From contig CAAHEN010000136.1 of assembly GCA_900772575.1 (NCBI GenBank), positions 1 to 12,394 of the forward strand: a DNA stretch of 12,394 nt, given 5' to 3'. Below are positions 1-8,800 of the stretch, piece by piece. The position numbers were made by a program, and so were the translations under genes. The notes beneath the pieces were generated by a model. That model was not told the origin of the DNA. It worked only from the letters and a program-made list of their open reading frames with translations, and searched no databases. Position 1 is the stretch's first letter, and the number at the start of each line of letters is the position of its first letter. This DNA comes from Bacteroidaceae bacterium. Lineage in GTDB: Bacteria > Bacteroidota > Bacteroidia > Bacteroidales > Bacteroidaceae.

Positions 1-474
1 ACGGCTGTTCACCTCATAGCCGACGCCCGCCACGCTTACCTCTGGCTACCCCATGCGGGCCCCGTAGCCGACAGTCTGGTCGCCACACCGGCGCTGCGCC
101 GCCTCTGGGCCTCACGCGCCATGGCGGCGCCGGTGACCGTGGCGGCGGACACGGCACTGCCCGGGCTCCATGTGCGTGGCGGCATCGCGGCCTTCGGCGC
201 TTGGCGCATCGCAGTGCCGGCAGACACGCTGCCAGCGCAAGCGCCGGAGCGTCCTTTCCCAGTCGACTGCCTGTTCCTGACGCGCGGCTACCGGCCCCGG
301 CCCGAACGCACGTTGCGCCACTTCCGGCCACGCTTGCTGATCCTATCGGGTGGCCTCTCCGCCGCACAGCGTGAGCGCCACACCGCCGCCGCTTCCAGGG
401 TGGGCATCGCCGTACACGACATGAGCCGCGCCGGCGCCCTGGTCTTCACGGACAATACCATTCAGCCGAGATGA
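1..474 (+). CDS. comEC: ComEC/Rec2-family DNA-uptake protein, C-terminal end (5' truncated)
   Basis: This is an open frame from base 1 to a TGA at 472-474, giving the last 157 codons of a protein that starts outside the window. ComEC/Rec2 proteins form the inner-membrane channel that brings single-stranded DNA into the cell during natural transformation. The visible part is the soluble C-terminal tail. Its second half has the layout I recall from Bacteroidales ComEC tails: a hydrophobic strand ending in a Gly-Tyr pair (CLFLTRGY), a spacer, a second strand (RLLILSGGLS), a basic helix (AAQRERH), then a strand with His-Asp (AVHDMSRAGALVF) close to the end. No transmembrane or metallo-beta-lactamase core is visible, so the family call rests on tail resemblance alone. 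The gene is GC-rich and convergent with the membrane-protein gene that ends at 593. Its stop codon lies in the left arm of a hairpin. Confidence 0.6.
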   Translation, partial: TAVHLIADARHAYLWLPHAGPVADSLVATPALRRLWASRAMAAPVTVAADTALPGLHVRGGIAAFGAWRIAVPADTLPAQAPERPFPVDCLFLTRGYRPRPERTLRHFRPRLLILSGGLSAAQRERHTAAASRVGIAVHDMSRAGALVFTDNTIQPR

Positions 475-508
475 GAACTTCTACAGGAGAAGCCCCATCC
501 CGGCTGAA
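461..508 (+). terminator. Hairpin over the comEC stop codon, possibly a bidirectional terminator
   Basis: The left arm TTCAGCCGAGATG (461-473) pairs with CATCCCGGCTGAA (496-508), 13 positions with one mismatch. A second stem, CTTCT (478-482) with AGAAG (488-492), is nested inside. The left arm covers most of the TGA stop of the upstream gene. It lies between two convergent genes, so it could end transcription from both sides. No long T-run follows on the + strand (TAAACTTG), so it is a candidate only. Confidence 0.5.
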
Positions 509-592
509 TAAACTTGTATGGCACCGCAACGGCCATTACAGAAGGCACCAATGGTCGATAAGGAGCCAGCGGTCGACGCGATGACAGCCGCT

Positions 593-635
593 CTATCTTG
601 ATACTGCGGCCTTCCTAAGACGCAGTATCAGATAG
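593..635 (-). terminator. Long hairpin over the stop codon of the iron operon's last gene
   Basis: CTATCTTGATACTGCG (593-608) pairs with CGCAGTATCAGATAG (621-635): 15 base pairs with one bulged base and a 12-nt loop. The structure contains the TAG stop (593-595 read on the minus strand) and the last codons of the membrane protein. It is placed to end transcription, or protect the 3' end, of the leftward three-gene operon. It lacks a poly-T tail, so intrinsic termination is uncertain. Confidence 0.45.
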
Positions 636-1402
636 GAGAGGAATATCAGGCCAGTCGAAGCGATACTGATGCAGCTCTTTATGACAGATTCATGGTCTGC
701 AGGATCACCATTGAGTAACCATCCCACATGCAGAAGAAGGGAATGGATGAAGAGCATGGCATAGAGCACATAGGCCCAACGCTGCACTCGCTTCCACCGG
801 CGCCCCCCCATCTTGCGGTGAACCGCATCGAATGATGTCACCCACAGTATAAGGAAAAGAACCAACATCAGCACGCCCAGCACGTATCCCGCATTGCTCA
901 GGCCGACGCCGACATCGCACCGCACCCAGTCGTTTTCCTCCAAGTAGGCAGTGTGCTCGGTAAAGTAGCCGAGTGCCTTGGGGAACGTGTAGGTGACGCG
1001 CACCAAGGCATGAGCCAGCACTGGGAATCCAGAGACAATGGACATCTCCTTGCGCACAATGAGCAAGCGATGTACCCATGGGCGCCGGGCATCAAGCGCT
1101 CCGACATACATGATCACAATCAGCAGTGGGAACCCGAAGTTGATCATGTGTGCATTGGCGCCCAATACAAGGCCGATGACAGGCAAATCATACAGGCTGA
1201 AGGCCTTGACACCAACCAAGCCCATGACAAACTGCACGACCGAGAGCGCAAGGGGGAGGCCAAACAGCGTGTAACAGATCCGCGGATTCCGCTTAAGTGT
1301 GTGTGCCAGCAGCAGGAATATGACGGCTGTGAGCAACACATTGGTCAGCAGCGGCATGTAGTCGAGAAGCCATTTCAGGGCCTCGGATATGATGAGGATC
1401 AT
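593..1402 (-). CDS. Ferric-reductase-like (MsrQ/FRD-type) integral membrane protein
   Basis: This is a 269-residue, strongly hydrophobic protein with about six or seven membrane segments, near residues 16-35, 43-65, 72-101, 121-139, 170-190, 206-230 and 244-262. The stretch from about 171 to 227 has the pattern of ferric-reductase-like transmembrane domains and MsrQ: a helix ending in Thr-Ser, a basic loop (HRKMGG), a Trp-Lys-Arg amphipathic start, then a helix with His. Candidate haem ligands are H131 and H220/H225, with H85 and H111 also in or near helices. The family carries electrons across the inner membrane through b-type haem. No FAD or NAD domain is present, so an outside electron source would be needed. 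It is third in the operon, 12 nt after the DUF4374 gene, which suggests a role in reducing imported iron. That role is inferred; another cytochrome-b-like function is possible. Confidence 0.65.
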   Translation of the reverse strand: MILIISEALKWLLDYMPLLTNVLLTAVIFLLLAHTLKRNPRICYTLFGLPLALSVVQFVMGLVGVKAFSLYDLPVIGLVLGANAHMINFGFPLLIVIMYVGALDARRPWVHRLLIVRKEMSIVSGFPVLAHALVRVTYTFPKALGYFTEHTAYLEENDWVRCDVGVGLSNAGYVLGVLMLVLFLILWVTSFDAVHRKMGGRRWKRVQRWAYVLYAMLFIHSLLLHVGWLLNGDPADHESVIKSCISIASTGLIFLSYLILRLRKAAVSR

Positions 1403-1414
1403 GGCGTTCAGTGC

Positions 1415-2650
1415 TTATTTGAGCCGGTTGATCATGTCCACCCAAGTCAATCCGCCATCAAGCTGAATGCCACGTGTCACCTTGTTGGTGGCAGGATCAT
1501 ACTGGAAGACGTACCAACGGGCGTCAGCGGTCTTGTAGACGTCATACAGTTTGCCATCCTCGACAAAGCTCTGAGTGGACTGCGAGGCCTCCTTCTGTCC
1601 AGTGACAGTACGCATGTCGAGCACGATCTTCTTATTGGGTGCGTCTATGATGTATGGCTTGATATAGGTCAGCCCCTTGTCAAGTTCCTGCACCGGAGCT
1701 CCGCCCCAGATGCTGCCGTCAACATTGAAGGCGCTCAGATCGAAGAAATAGTCGGGATCGATCTCTGTCTCGTTGTTCTTGATACGGATGAGTCCCTGCT
1801 TGCCCTCATTGTTCATGAGGATGAAATAGAGATTGCGGTCATCATCGAAGAACGCCCTCCGGGGATAAGACCAATGGGAGCTCGTGTGTCCGCGACCATC
1901 CTTAATGACCTTGCCGTTGGCCATACTCGGATAGTCACAGATGTAGATGTACGTGGAATCATTGACCATACCCCATTTGGCATTGTAGAAATCGTAGGCG
2001 AAGAACATCTTGTCACCGCGCCGCTCCATACTGGTGATATGCATGACAGTCGAGTCTACGTCGCCATTGTCCTGATAGACCTTGTAGTCCAGATAGGGGA
2101 TGCGTGCCGTGAGCTCCTTGGTGATGGTCATATTTTCCGTGTCGAGAAAGTAGATGGGCTTGCGCTCGACACGGCCTGAGGGCGTATTCTCAGCAAAGTT
2201 GGCAAATCCGCCGGTATGTGTGAAGACCATCTCTTTGTCAGTGCCTTCGGTCTCCAGTACCTTGCCTATCCAGAATTCATAGCCAAAGGCCAGATTGCCC
2301 GTTTCCTTGAACTGCCCATCGTCCGTCACCTCGTATTGACTCAGGCGCGCTCCATCGTTGGAGAGATAATACTTGCCCCGATAGCAATAGGAAAATGTGC
2401 CGCTCATGCCTGTGATGTCGATACCTTGGTTGCCTGACGGCGTGAGCACGCTGTCTTTCATGACATCGTCTGTGGTGAGGATGTAGGCCCCTTTGTTGGC
2501 ATCAGTGCCCGCCTCGACCCAGAAGGCATATTCCTTGGCTGTCCCGACAGCATTGGGTGCATTCGTGGCGGGATCGTCACTGCATGCCGTCAGTAATGTG
2601 CCCAGAGCCGTCAGGGCTACCAGAGGAAGGAAATAATTTGTCCGTTTCAT
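1415..2650 (-). CDS. DUF4374-domain lipoprotein, probable surface iron/siderophore-binding protein
   Basis: This is a 411-residue protein. It starts with a lipoprotein signal peptide: basic MKR, a hydrophobic core and lipobox L20-T21-A22-C23. After the cysteine comes Ser-Asp-Asp, an acidic tract like the export signal that places Bacteroidetes lipoproteins on the cell surface. The rest is beta-rich with recurring short blocks (KYYLSNDG, KMFFAYDFYN, NLYFILMNNEGK, ARWYVFQYD), as expected of a beta-propeller. I recognise it as the DUF4374 family, normally next to TonB-dependent receptors for iron compounds. From memory, XusB of the Bacteroides xenosiderophore system is a surface propeller lipoprotein of this kind. 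It starts 20 nt after the receptor gene and lies 12 nt before the reductase-like gene, so all three are probably on one transcript. The bound ligand cannot be read from the sequence. Confidence 0.8.
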   Translation of the reverse strand: MKRTNYFLPLVALTALGTLLTACSDDPATNAPNAVGTAKEYAFWVEAGTDANKGAYILTTDDVMKDSVLTPSGNQGIDITGMSGTFSYCYRGKYYLSNDGARLSQYEVTDDGQFKETGNLAFGYEFWIGKVLETEGTDKEMVFTHTGGFANFAENTPSGRVERKPIYFLDTENMTITKELTARIPYLDYKVYQDNGDVDSTVMHITSMERRGDKMFFAYDFYNAKWGMVNDSTYIYICDYPSMANGKVIKDGRGHTSSHWSYPRRAFFDDDRNLYFILMNNEGKQGLIRIKNNETEIDPDYFFDLSAFNVDGSIWGGAPVQELDKGLTYIKPYIIDAPNKKIVLDMRTVTGQKEASQSTQSFVEDGKLYDVYKTADARWYVFQYDPATNKVTRGIQLDGGLTWVDMINRLK

Positions 2651-2670
2651 TTTTTCGAGAATTAAGTGTT

Positions 2671-5115
2671 TTACATTATTGATATTCTGAATTTTGCATA
2701 GAAGGCCCTACCGGGCTTCTGCAGTCGGAAGTTATCGTAGCAAAGTTCGTTGGTCAGGTTTCTGGCCTCAAGGGAAAGGTTGTACCGGTCTCTGTGCCAA
2801 GAGTAGGTCAGAATGGCCGAGTGAATGTGCTGGGTTGGGATATAGTCTTTCGAGGAGAACGAACCAAGGTTCTCCCAGCTCAGGTAATACCAGTGCACGT
2901 ACTGGTAAGACCACATGAGCTGAATGCGAGTGTCCTTGCCCAAAAGATCGCGCTTTCCCAAGGTCAGTTCCACATTGCCGTAGAGCCATGGCCGATTGGC
3001 AAGCTGCTGGTTATAGGTGATGGACACTTGGCCATGGCTGTCGTCGGTGTACTTTTTGTTGTCGATGGCCTTGTCGTAACTGCCATTGACAGCCAGCTGC
3101 ACGAGGTCTTTGTACCCATACTTCATCTCGGCCTCAACGCCGTATAGGCGAACTCCCGGCTGGTTGTAGAACTGGAAATAGTCGCGCCCAGTCTGATTGA
3201 CCACCTTGGATGTGATATAGTCCTTGGAACGGCGTAAGAAGTAGGACACTTCGGCATTGAGATAGTGGTCATCGTGGATGAACGTATTCCAATAGGCCCC
3301 AGCATTGAGGTTGTCGCTTTGCTCCGGTTTCAGTTCCCAGTTGGCCAAGATGTTCTGCCCGTCACCGAAAAGGCCAGCCATGGCCGGCAGACTGTAGGCA
3401 CGCTCCATGGAAAGCTTGAGACCGAGATCTTCAGTGAAGCGATAGCGGGCAGCCAGGCTACCGCTGTAGTAGTCGAAGAACTTGCTGTACCTAGTCAGCT
3501 TGACCGCTGTTCCGGTATTGCTGTTCTCACTTTCGTCCACGGTCTTGGCGGCATCCATACCGTAGAACTTAAAAGCCAGCGAAGTCAGCAAACGGCGATC
3601 AAGCCATTGGCTCTGCCATGTCAGTCCGATAAGATGCTTGGTCAGTCTGTTCGGGAAGTCGAGATCACGGTTGGGATATTTCACCTTGTCGTAGCTGTGC
3701 TGCACGATGGAGTTCAGACTATAGCTGAGGCCAAGGCTCTGTGTCTTGTCATCATCGAAGTCGTAGTTGAGATTGGCGCGGGCTATCCAGTTGCCATACA
3801 CATACTTAAAGTGTCGCTTATCCAGCGTATAGGAGTAAGAGGGTATCCAGTTCCCCGTCCAGTCATAGTTGTATTTTGCCGTATCTCTGACATTGACTGT
3901 GTTGTTGGAATAGCTGGTGTAGATGTCTGCATAGAGCCTGTCGAGAAAGAGATGATCCTTACGATAGGTCAGTGATGGCATTATCAGGCTGCTTTCCGAC
4001 CACTCCCCGCCCTTGACCGTATTGACCGTGGCCCCGAGCTGATTCTGCTTCTTGTTAGCCGAATAAGTAAAGCCCAGCAACAGCCGGTCTGCCCAAGGCT
4101 TATCCTCAAAGCCCAGCTCCACCCGGCCCATCAGCGAGTGGTACATGTCATGAAAGCGACGGGCATAGTTGATCGGAACGAACTTATAGGTGTGATCGCC
4201 AACCGGTTCCACCCTCTCGATAATGACATTGTATTTCTCATTGGTATACATCTTATAGTCATTGTCCGAATAGTTGTAGAATCCGCTAGCCTTGAGGGTC
4301 ATGCCTGTCTTGGGATCGGTGAACGTACCTGTCACAGAAGTTTGGTGCGTGTTGAAGGAGCCGTAGCTGTAGCTGACATCGACGAAGCGCTTGTTCTTGC
4401 GCTTGGTGATGATGTTGACGGCACCGCCCAGCACATCTGTGCCTAGGCTGGCAGGTATGACACCCTTGTAAACCTCAACGCGTTCGACAAGGTTGACCGG
4501 AATATTATTGAGTGTCATCGAACTGCCGAAATTATCTATCGGCACGCCATCTATGAACACTTTGGCGTCGAGTCCATTGATTTTGAAAGTGAAATCTGAT
4601 CCCATACCTCCGGATTCACGGATTGTGATGCCCGGCAGTTTTCGTAAGACCTGATTGACGTCGGCAGAGGTGTTGGCATATTTCTTCACATCGACAACAT
4701 TGACTGAAAAACCGCTTTCCCGCAGCTGTTGCTGGCTGTTTTTTCCTGTCACTGTGGCCTCGCCGAGATCTGTCTTGCTTTTCCGCGGCCTGAAGTCTAT
4801 CCGCTTGTGGTCACCTTTGCCCAGTGTTATTTTGACACCTTCGAATTCGTATTCCAAAGAGTAGGGGCGCAAGACGCGGATCCCCGTTGGAAGCGTGACG
4901 CTGTATCGGCCATCCTTGTCGGTCATCACGCCTTGTGGCAGGCCTGAGACACTGACATAGACTTCTGGAAGCGGATTGCCATAGACGTCAAAAACTTGTC
5001 CCGAAACGGACTGTCCGGCGATCTCACCCCGTGTAGGTTGCTGTTCCTGTGCTGCCGCGATTATCGCACCCGTAATCCAGAGCAGCACCATCATGATACT
5101 GGTTCTCATCAGCAT
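2671..5115 (-). CDS. TonB-dependent outer-membrane receptor, siderophore/haem type
   Basis: From the chosen start this is 814 residues. A signal peptide (MLMRTS, then a hydrophobic stretch ending AAAQ) occupies about 1-22. A CarboxypepD_reg-like domain follows at about 36-80 (SGQVFDVYGNPLPEVYVSVSG). The plug lies at about 139-238 and carries NQVLRKLPGI, FIDGVPI and VERVEVYKG followed by LGGAVNIITK. A 22-strand-type barrel runs to the C terminus, which ends in Met rather than the usual aromatic residue. The family imports large ligands using TonB energy. The frame stays open upstream to an ATG at 5223, but those 36 extra residues are basic and Cys-rich and would bury the signal peptide, so the ATG at 5115 (or 5109) fits better. 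This is a classical single receptor, not SusC-like, since no SusD follows. Its neighbours point to an iron compound. Confidence 0.88.
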   Translation of the reverse strand: MLMRTSIMMVLLWITGAIIAAAQEQQPTRGEIAGQSVSGQVFDVYGNPLPEVYVSVSGLPQGVMTDKDGRYSVTLPTGIRVLRPYSLEYEFEGVKITLGKGDHKRIDFRPRKSKTDLGEATVTGKNSQQQLRESGFSVNVVDVKKYANTSADVNQVLRKLPGITIRESGGMGSDFTFKINGLDAKVFIDGVPIDNFGSSMTLNNIPVNLVERVEVYKGVIPASLGTDVLGGAVNIITKRKNKRFVDVSYSYGSFNTHQTSVTGTFTDPKTGMTLKASGFYNYSDNDYKMYTNEKYNVIIERVEPVGDHTYKFVPINYARRFHDMYHSLMGRVELGFEDKPWADRLLLGFTYSANKKQNQLGATVNTVKGGEWSESSLIMPSLTYRKDHLFLDRLYADIYTSYSNNTVNVRDTAKYNYDWTGNWIPSYSYTLDKRHFKYVYGNWIARANLNYDFDDDKTQSLGLSYSLNSIVQHSYDKVKYPNRDLDFPNRLTKHLIGLTWQSQWLDRRLLTSLAFKFYGMDAAKTVDESENSNTGTAVKLTRYSKFFDYYSGSLAARYRFTEDLGLKLSMERAYSLPAMAGLFGDGQNILANWELKPEQSDNLNAGAYWNTFIHDDHYLNAEVSYFLRRSKDYITSKVVNQTGRDYFQFYNQPGVRLYGVEAEMKYGYKDLVQLAVNGSYDKAIDNKKYTDDSHGQVSITYNQQLANRPWLYGNVELTLGKRDLLGKDTRIQLMWSYQYVHWYYLSWENLGSFSSKDYIPTQHIHSAILTYSWHRDRYNLSLEARNLTNELCYDNFRLQKPGRAFYAKFRISIM

Positions 5116-5245
5116 TTGTGTCTGAGTTTGTTTAGTTAAGCATTGTCCTCTCCGCCAGCTCTCGCACAGGCCTTGGCACACACGCCGGTCATGGCGAATC
5201 CGCTTCACAGCCGATGCGTTCATCAGGCTTTGAGTTTCGGAGGTG

Positions 5246-5277
5246 CAAAAGTAGGGGTTCCCAAAAACAACGACAAT
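5246..5277 (-). promoter_or_regulatory. Bacteroidetes-type promoter for the iron operon
   Basis: Read on the minus strand, TACTTTTG (5253-5246) matches the -7 consensus TAnnTTTG exactly. ATTG (5277-5274) lies 20 nt upstream as a partial -33 element. Transcription would start near 5239, giving a leader of about 120 nt before the preferred ATG at 5115. No clear Fur box overlaps it, so iron control is expected from gene content but not shown. Confidence 0.55.
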
Positions 5278-5785
5278 ACCCTAGTATCAGTATTCTCCTA
5301 GAGCGAAGAATAATCATATTACACTAATAAACAGTACATTAATAACGATATGGCATTTCTGTGTTTTTAATATACTGAAATCGCAAAGCCCTTGTCTCGG
5401 GGTGGGAATTAAGACATTTTCCGGTTGGGACAATACCTAGATTTGTGTATTGTTGAAAGAGGCTTGTGACGGGTGGAACTTACTGCATCGTCACCGAAAC
5501 TTCATATATTTCGCACAGACTTGAAACATGCCGTCATACGACTTTTGCATCTTTTTCTATTTTACAAATGAGTGCGCTGCTGTCACTGTAGCGCACACTC
5601 ACCACAACTGGCCTAGCCTATCACAAAAAGCCTCGACAACAGCCTCGACAGAAGAAAAATGCCCCATTCCTTCTTTTCCATAGAGGAATGGCACTGCCAG
5701 GCGAGAGGAAAAGAACCTGCAGCGAACCGGAAATGGCCATACCACGGGGATCTCCGCACGCATGCCGTAACGCACTGTGTGAGGA

Positions 5786-5852
5786 CACAACAAGGCCACC
5801 CCGTGGACGCGCAAACTGGAGTCTGACGTCCACGGGGTGGCTTGTTGTTGTG
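5786..5852 (-). terminator. Strong hairpin downstream of the GH2 gene, probable terminator
   Basis: The arms 5787-5809 and 5827-5851 share CCACCCCGTGGACG/CGTCCACGGGGTGG (14 bp). After one bulged G, eight more pairs follow (ACAACAAG with CTTGTTGT), for a stem of about 22 bp and a 17-nt loop. It lies about 35 nt past the TAA stop (5888-5886) of the leftward GH2 gene. On the minus strand the 3' arm runs into a T/G-rich stretch (CCTTGTTGTGTCC) rather than a pure T-run. Confidence 0.6.
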
Positions 5853-5885
5853 TGCTGTTCCGGGCCGGTGCCCGTTTCCGGCGTC

Positions 5886-8800
5886 TTAGCGGGTCAGCGG
5901 GCTGATGCGCACCTTGTAGGTCATGGTGCGCTGCGGCACGCGGTACTTGGGCATCGTATCGGCCTCAGGACCGCCGCAACTGGCGTTGCCGACACCGCGC
6001 GTCCAGGCGTCGAGGTGGAGCACGCTATAGTCACCGGGCTTCATGTCCCAGTAGTGGGCGGCCTGCATCAGTTCGGCATCGGTGTAAGGCAGGATGGAGA
6101 AGGCCACACGCCCCTCGGTCTGGAGGCGGACGCCGAAGCCGTCGGCGGCGGTCAGCGCCAGCTCGCGCAGGCCTTCACGCCCACCGGTCGTCTGTGGCTT
6201 CTGGTTGTACTCGATCATGCCGGCGACGGTCGACGTGTAGCGGCCGATGGGGCATCCGTCGAGCCGGTCGCAGTAGTTCTCCAGCGGGCCGTGGGCGTAG
6301 TAGTCCACGCGTGAGAGCGCCGAGTCGAGACGGCAACTGAGACCAGCGCGGCGCAGGTCGGCCGTCTTGGGCTCAAAGCGCGCGGCGATGTCGATGACGC
6401 CTTCAGGATAGATGGTATAGTCGATGGCTGTGGCGCAGAGCGACCCGTCGCGGACGGTCTTGACGACGGTACTTCCGCCGACGTTCTCCACCGTGACCGT
6501 GCCCTTTTCGTCGAGCCCGTTGCCGGTGTTGCGGAACAGGTCGTTCTCGATGAAGCGGTGGTTATCATAGATGAAGCCTTCACCGCCCTTGATGATGTCG
6601 CGCCCGCCGAAGGCCAGTCGCTTGATTTGCCCGGTCTGTTCGTCGAAGCTCACAGAGATACGGTCGTTGGCGATGGTGACCTGTCCGGCGCCGTCTGTCA
6701 TGGCCAGCGGCGCGGCGGCCTTACTGTCGGCCTTGAGGGCGGGGAGAGCGCCACGCTCCGTCAGTACGAACTGGCTGCGGGCCTCCTCATGCCCAGCTGC
6801 GGCGTAGCGCTGCGGCACGCGGCAGACGGCGGCGAGGTCGAGTATCGTCTCCACGCCCTCAGCCTCGGCCTTGCGGAGCTTGGTCTTGGGGAGCTTGGTC
6901 TTGGGGAGCTTGATGACGAGGGTCAGGCTGTCACCGGGGGCGACGCTGCCCAGCTTGAGGCTCTTGGTCGCGCCCGGACGGCCGTCGGCGAGCACGGTAT
7001 AGCGCAGGTCGAAGTCGGTGAGCGGGCGGAAGTAGTGACGGTTGTAGACGCGGACGACGGCCTTGTTGCCGGCCTTGTCGGTGTCAAGGAGGGCAAACTT
7101 GACATAGCTGTAGGCGGCTTTCACCTCGGCGAGCTTGGCGCTCGGCGTGCGCGTGGCGGGAATGAGGCCGTCGGAGCAGAAATTGCCCTGGTGCGGGCCC
7201 GGAAAGTCGTAGCCTGTGTGCAAGCGGCCCTTGTAGGTGCCGGCCTTGATTTCACGGGGTTCGTAGATGGCGTGGTCCATCCACTCCCAGAGACCGAAAC
7301 CGATGATGTCCTGACTCGTCTCGGCGCTCTCGCAGAACTCGCGCAGGTTGCCCGTGGAACTGCCCATGGAGTGGGCAATCTCGCAGACGAACATCGGCTT
7401 GTCGAAGGTATTGCGATGCTGGTCCATCCAGCCCATGCCGGGATACATCTTGGAATACATGTCCGAGAAACGGTTGCCGCCGTAGCTCTTGCCGTCGCGC
7501 GTGCCCTCATAGTGGATGGGACGCGGGTCGAGCGCGCGGACACGGTCGTAACAATACTTGAAATTGGCCCCGCCGCCGCACTCGTTGCCAAGGCTCCAGA
7601 AAACGACCGAGGGGTGGTTGCGGTCACGCAGTACCATGCGCTCCACACGATCCTCAAAGGCCGGAATCCATGAGGCGCGGTCTGAGATACTCTGGTTGGC
7701 ATGGTCTTCGAGGTCGGCCTCGTCCATGACATAGAGCCCGAAATAGTCGTACATGGCATACATGCGGGCGTTGTTGGGATAGTGGCTGGTGCGCACGGTG
7801 TTGATGTTGTTCCGCTTCATCAGGTAGATGTCGTCAAGCATGTCCTGCGTCGTGACAGCCAGGCCGTGAACTGGGTCAGTGTCGTGACGGTTGACTCCCT
7901 TGAAGAAGACAGCCTTTCCGTTGATATAGGCCTTTGTGCCGCGCAGCTGCACGTCGCGGAAGCCATATTTTGTGGAGAAAGCCATCTCCTCGCGACCCTG
8001 TCCGTCTTTCTGGATGACACGAAGCGTGTAGAGGCGCGGCTGCTCGGCGTTCCAGAGCTCCACACCCGTCACCGGCAGCTGAAGCGTCAGACCGACAAGT
8101 GTGTCGCCGGCCAGGCGCAGGGACTTCCTGGCCACAGCCACTTCCTGCCCTTCCGGGCTGAAGAGGCGCAGGTCGAGCTCTTTCTCCGCCGTCAGGCGGT
8201 CGCGGTTGTCCACAGTGAGCTGCACGCCGAGCGTGGCGTTGGCGTAGTTGTCATAGAATTTGGCTGTCAGGTAGTGGTCACGCACCGACGCGCGGGGGAC
8301 GTTGTAGACATAGACGTCGCGGTGGATGCCGCTCATGCGGAACATGTCCTGACACTCCAGATAAGAGCCGTCCGACCAGCGGAACACCTGCACGGCAACG
8401 GTGTTCTTGCCGCCGCGCAGATAGGGTGTTATGTCAAACTCGGCCACATTGTTGGCACCCTGCGTGTAGCCCACATACTGGCCGTTGAGCCAGACGAAGG
8501 CGGCGCTGTAGATGCCGCCGAAGTGGATGAACGTGCGGCGCGACGTCCAGTCAGCCGGTACGTCGAAGGTGCGCACATAGGAGCCCACAGGGTTGATGCC
8601 GTAGTTCTTTCCCCCATCGTTGTAGCCCGGGCGGGCCTTGATGAAAGGCGGCGTGTTGGAGTGGGGATACTCGACGTTACAGTAGAGCGGCCGGTCGTAG
8701 CCCTGCATTTCCCAGTTGGAAGGGACGGGAATGGTGTCCCAGCGGCTCACGTCATAGCCTTCCTGCCAGAAGTCGAGCGGTCGCGCCGACGGTTCAGAGA

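Larger units (their letters stand above)
5116..5885. other. Intergenic region between the GH2 gene and the iron operon
   Basis: No convincing gene lies here. From left to right it holds the likely 5' leader of the receptor gene (5116-5240) with a three-codon reading frame (ATG at 5143, stop at 5134-5132), and the leftward promoter (5246-5277). An AT-rich stretch follows (about 5300-5380), then small inverted repeats GTGCGCT/AGCGCAC (5572-5578, 5590-5596) and CCATTCCT/AGGAATGG (5664-5671, 5684-5691). There is also a near-exact 12-bp tandem pair starting AGCCTCGACA (5629-5652) and the strong hairpin at 5786-5852. A rightward TAGATTTG box at 5438-5445 resembles a -7 element but has no good -33 partner. 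Confidence 0.6.

Noticed and set aside
953..2179. Long + strand open frame (408 codons) opposite the membrane-protein and DUF4374 genes
   Set aside because: It is antisense to two clear genes, spans their junction, and its translation has no family resemblance or sensible N terminus.
5116..5223. N-terminal extension of the receptor to the ATG at 5223
   Set aside because: The 36 extra residues are basic and Cys-rich and would place the signal peptide internally. The ATG at 5115 or 5109 gives a normal exported N terminus.
5308..5322. Fur-box-like GAATAATCATATTAC upstream of the iron operon
   Set aside because: It matches only about 9 of 14 defined consensus positions in AT-rich DNA and sits well upstream of the predicted promoter, so it is too weak to call.
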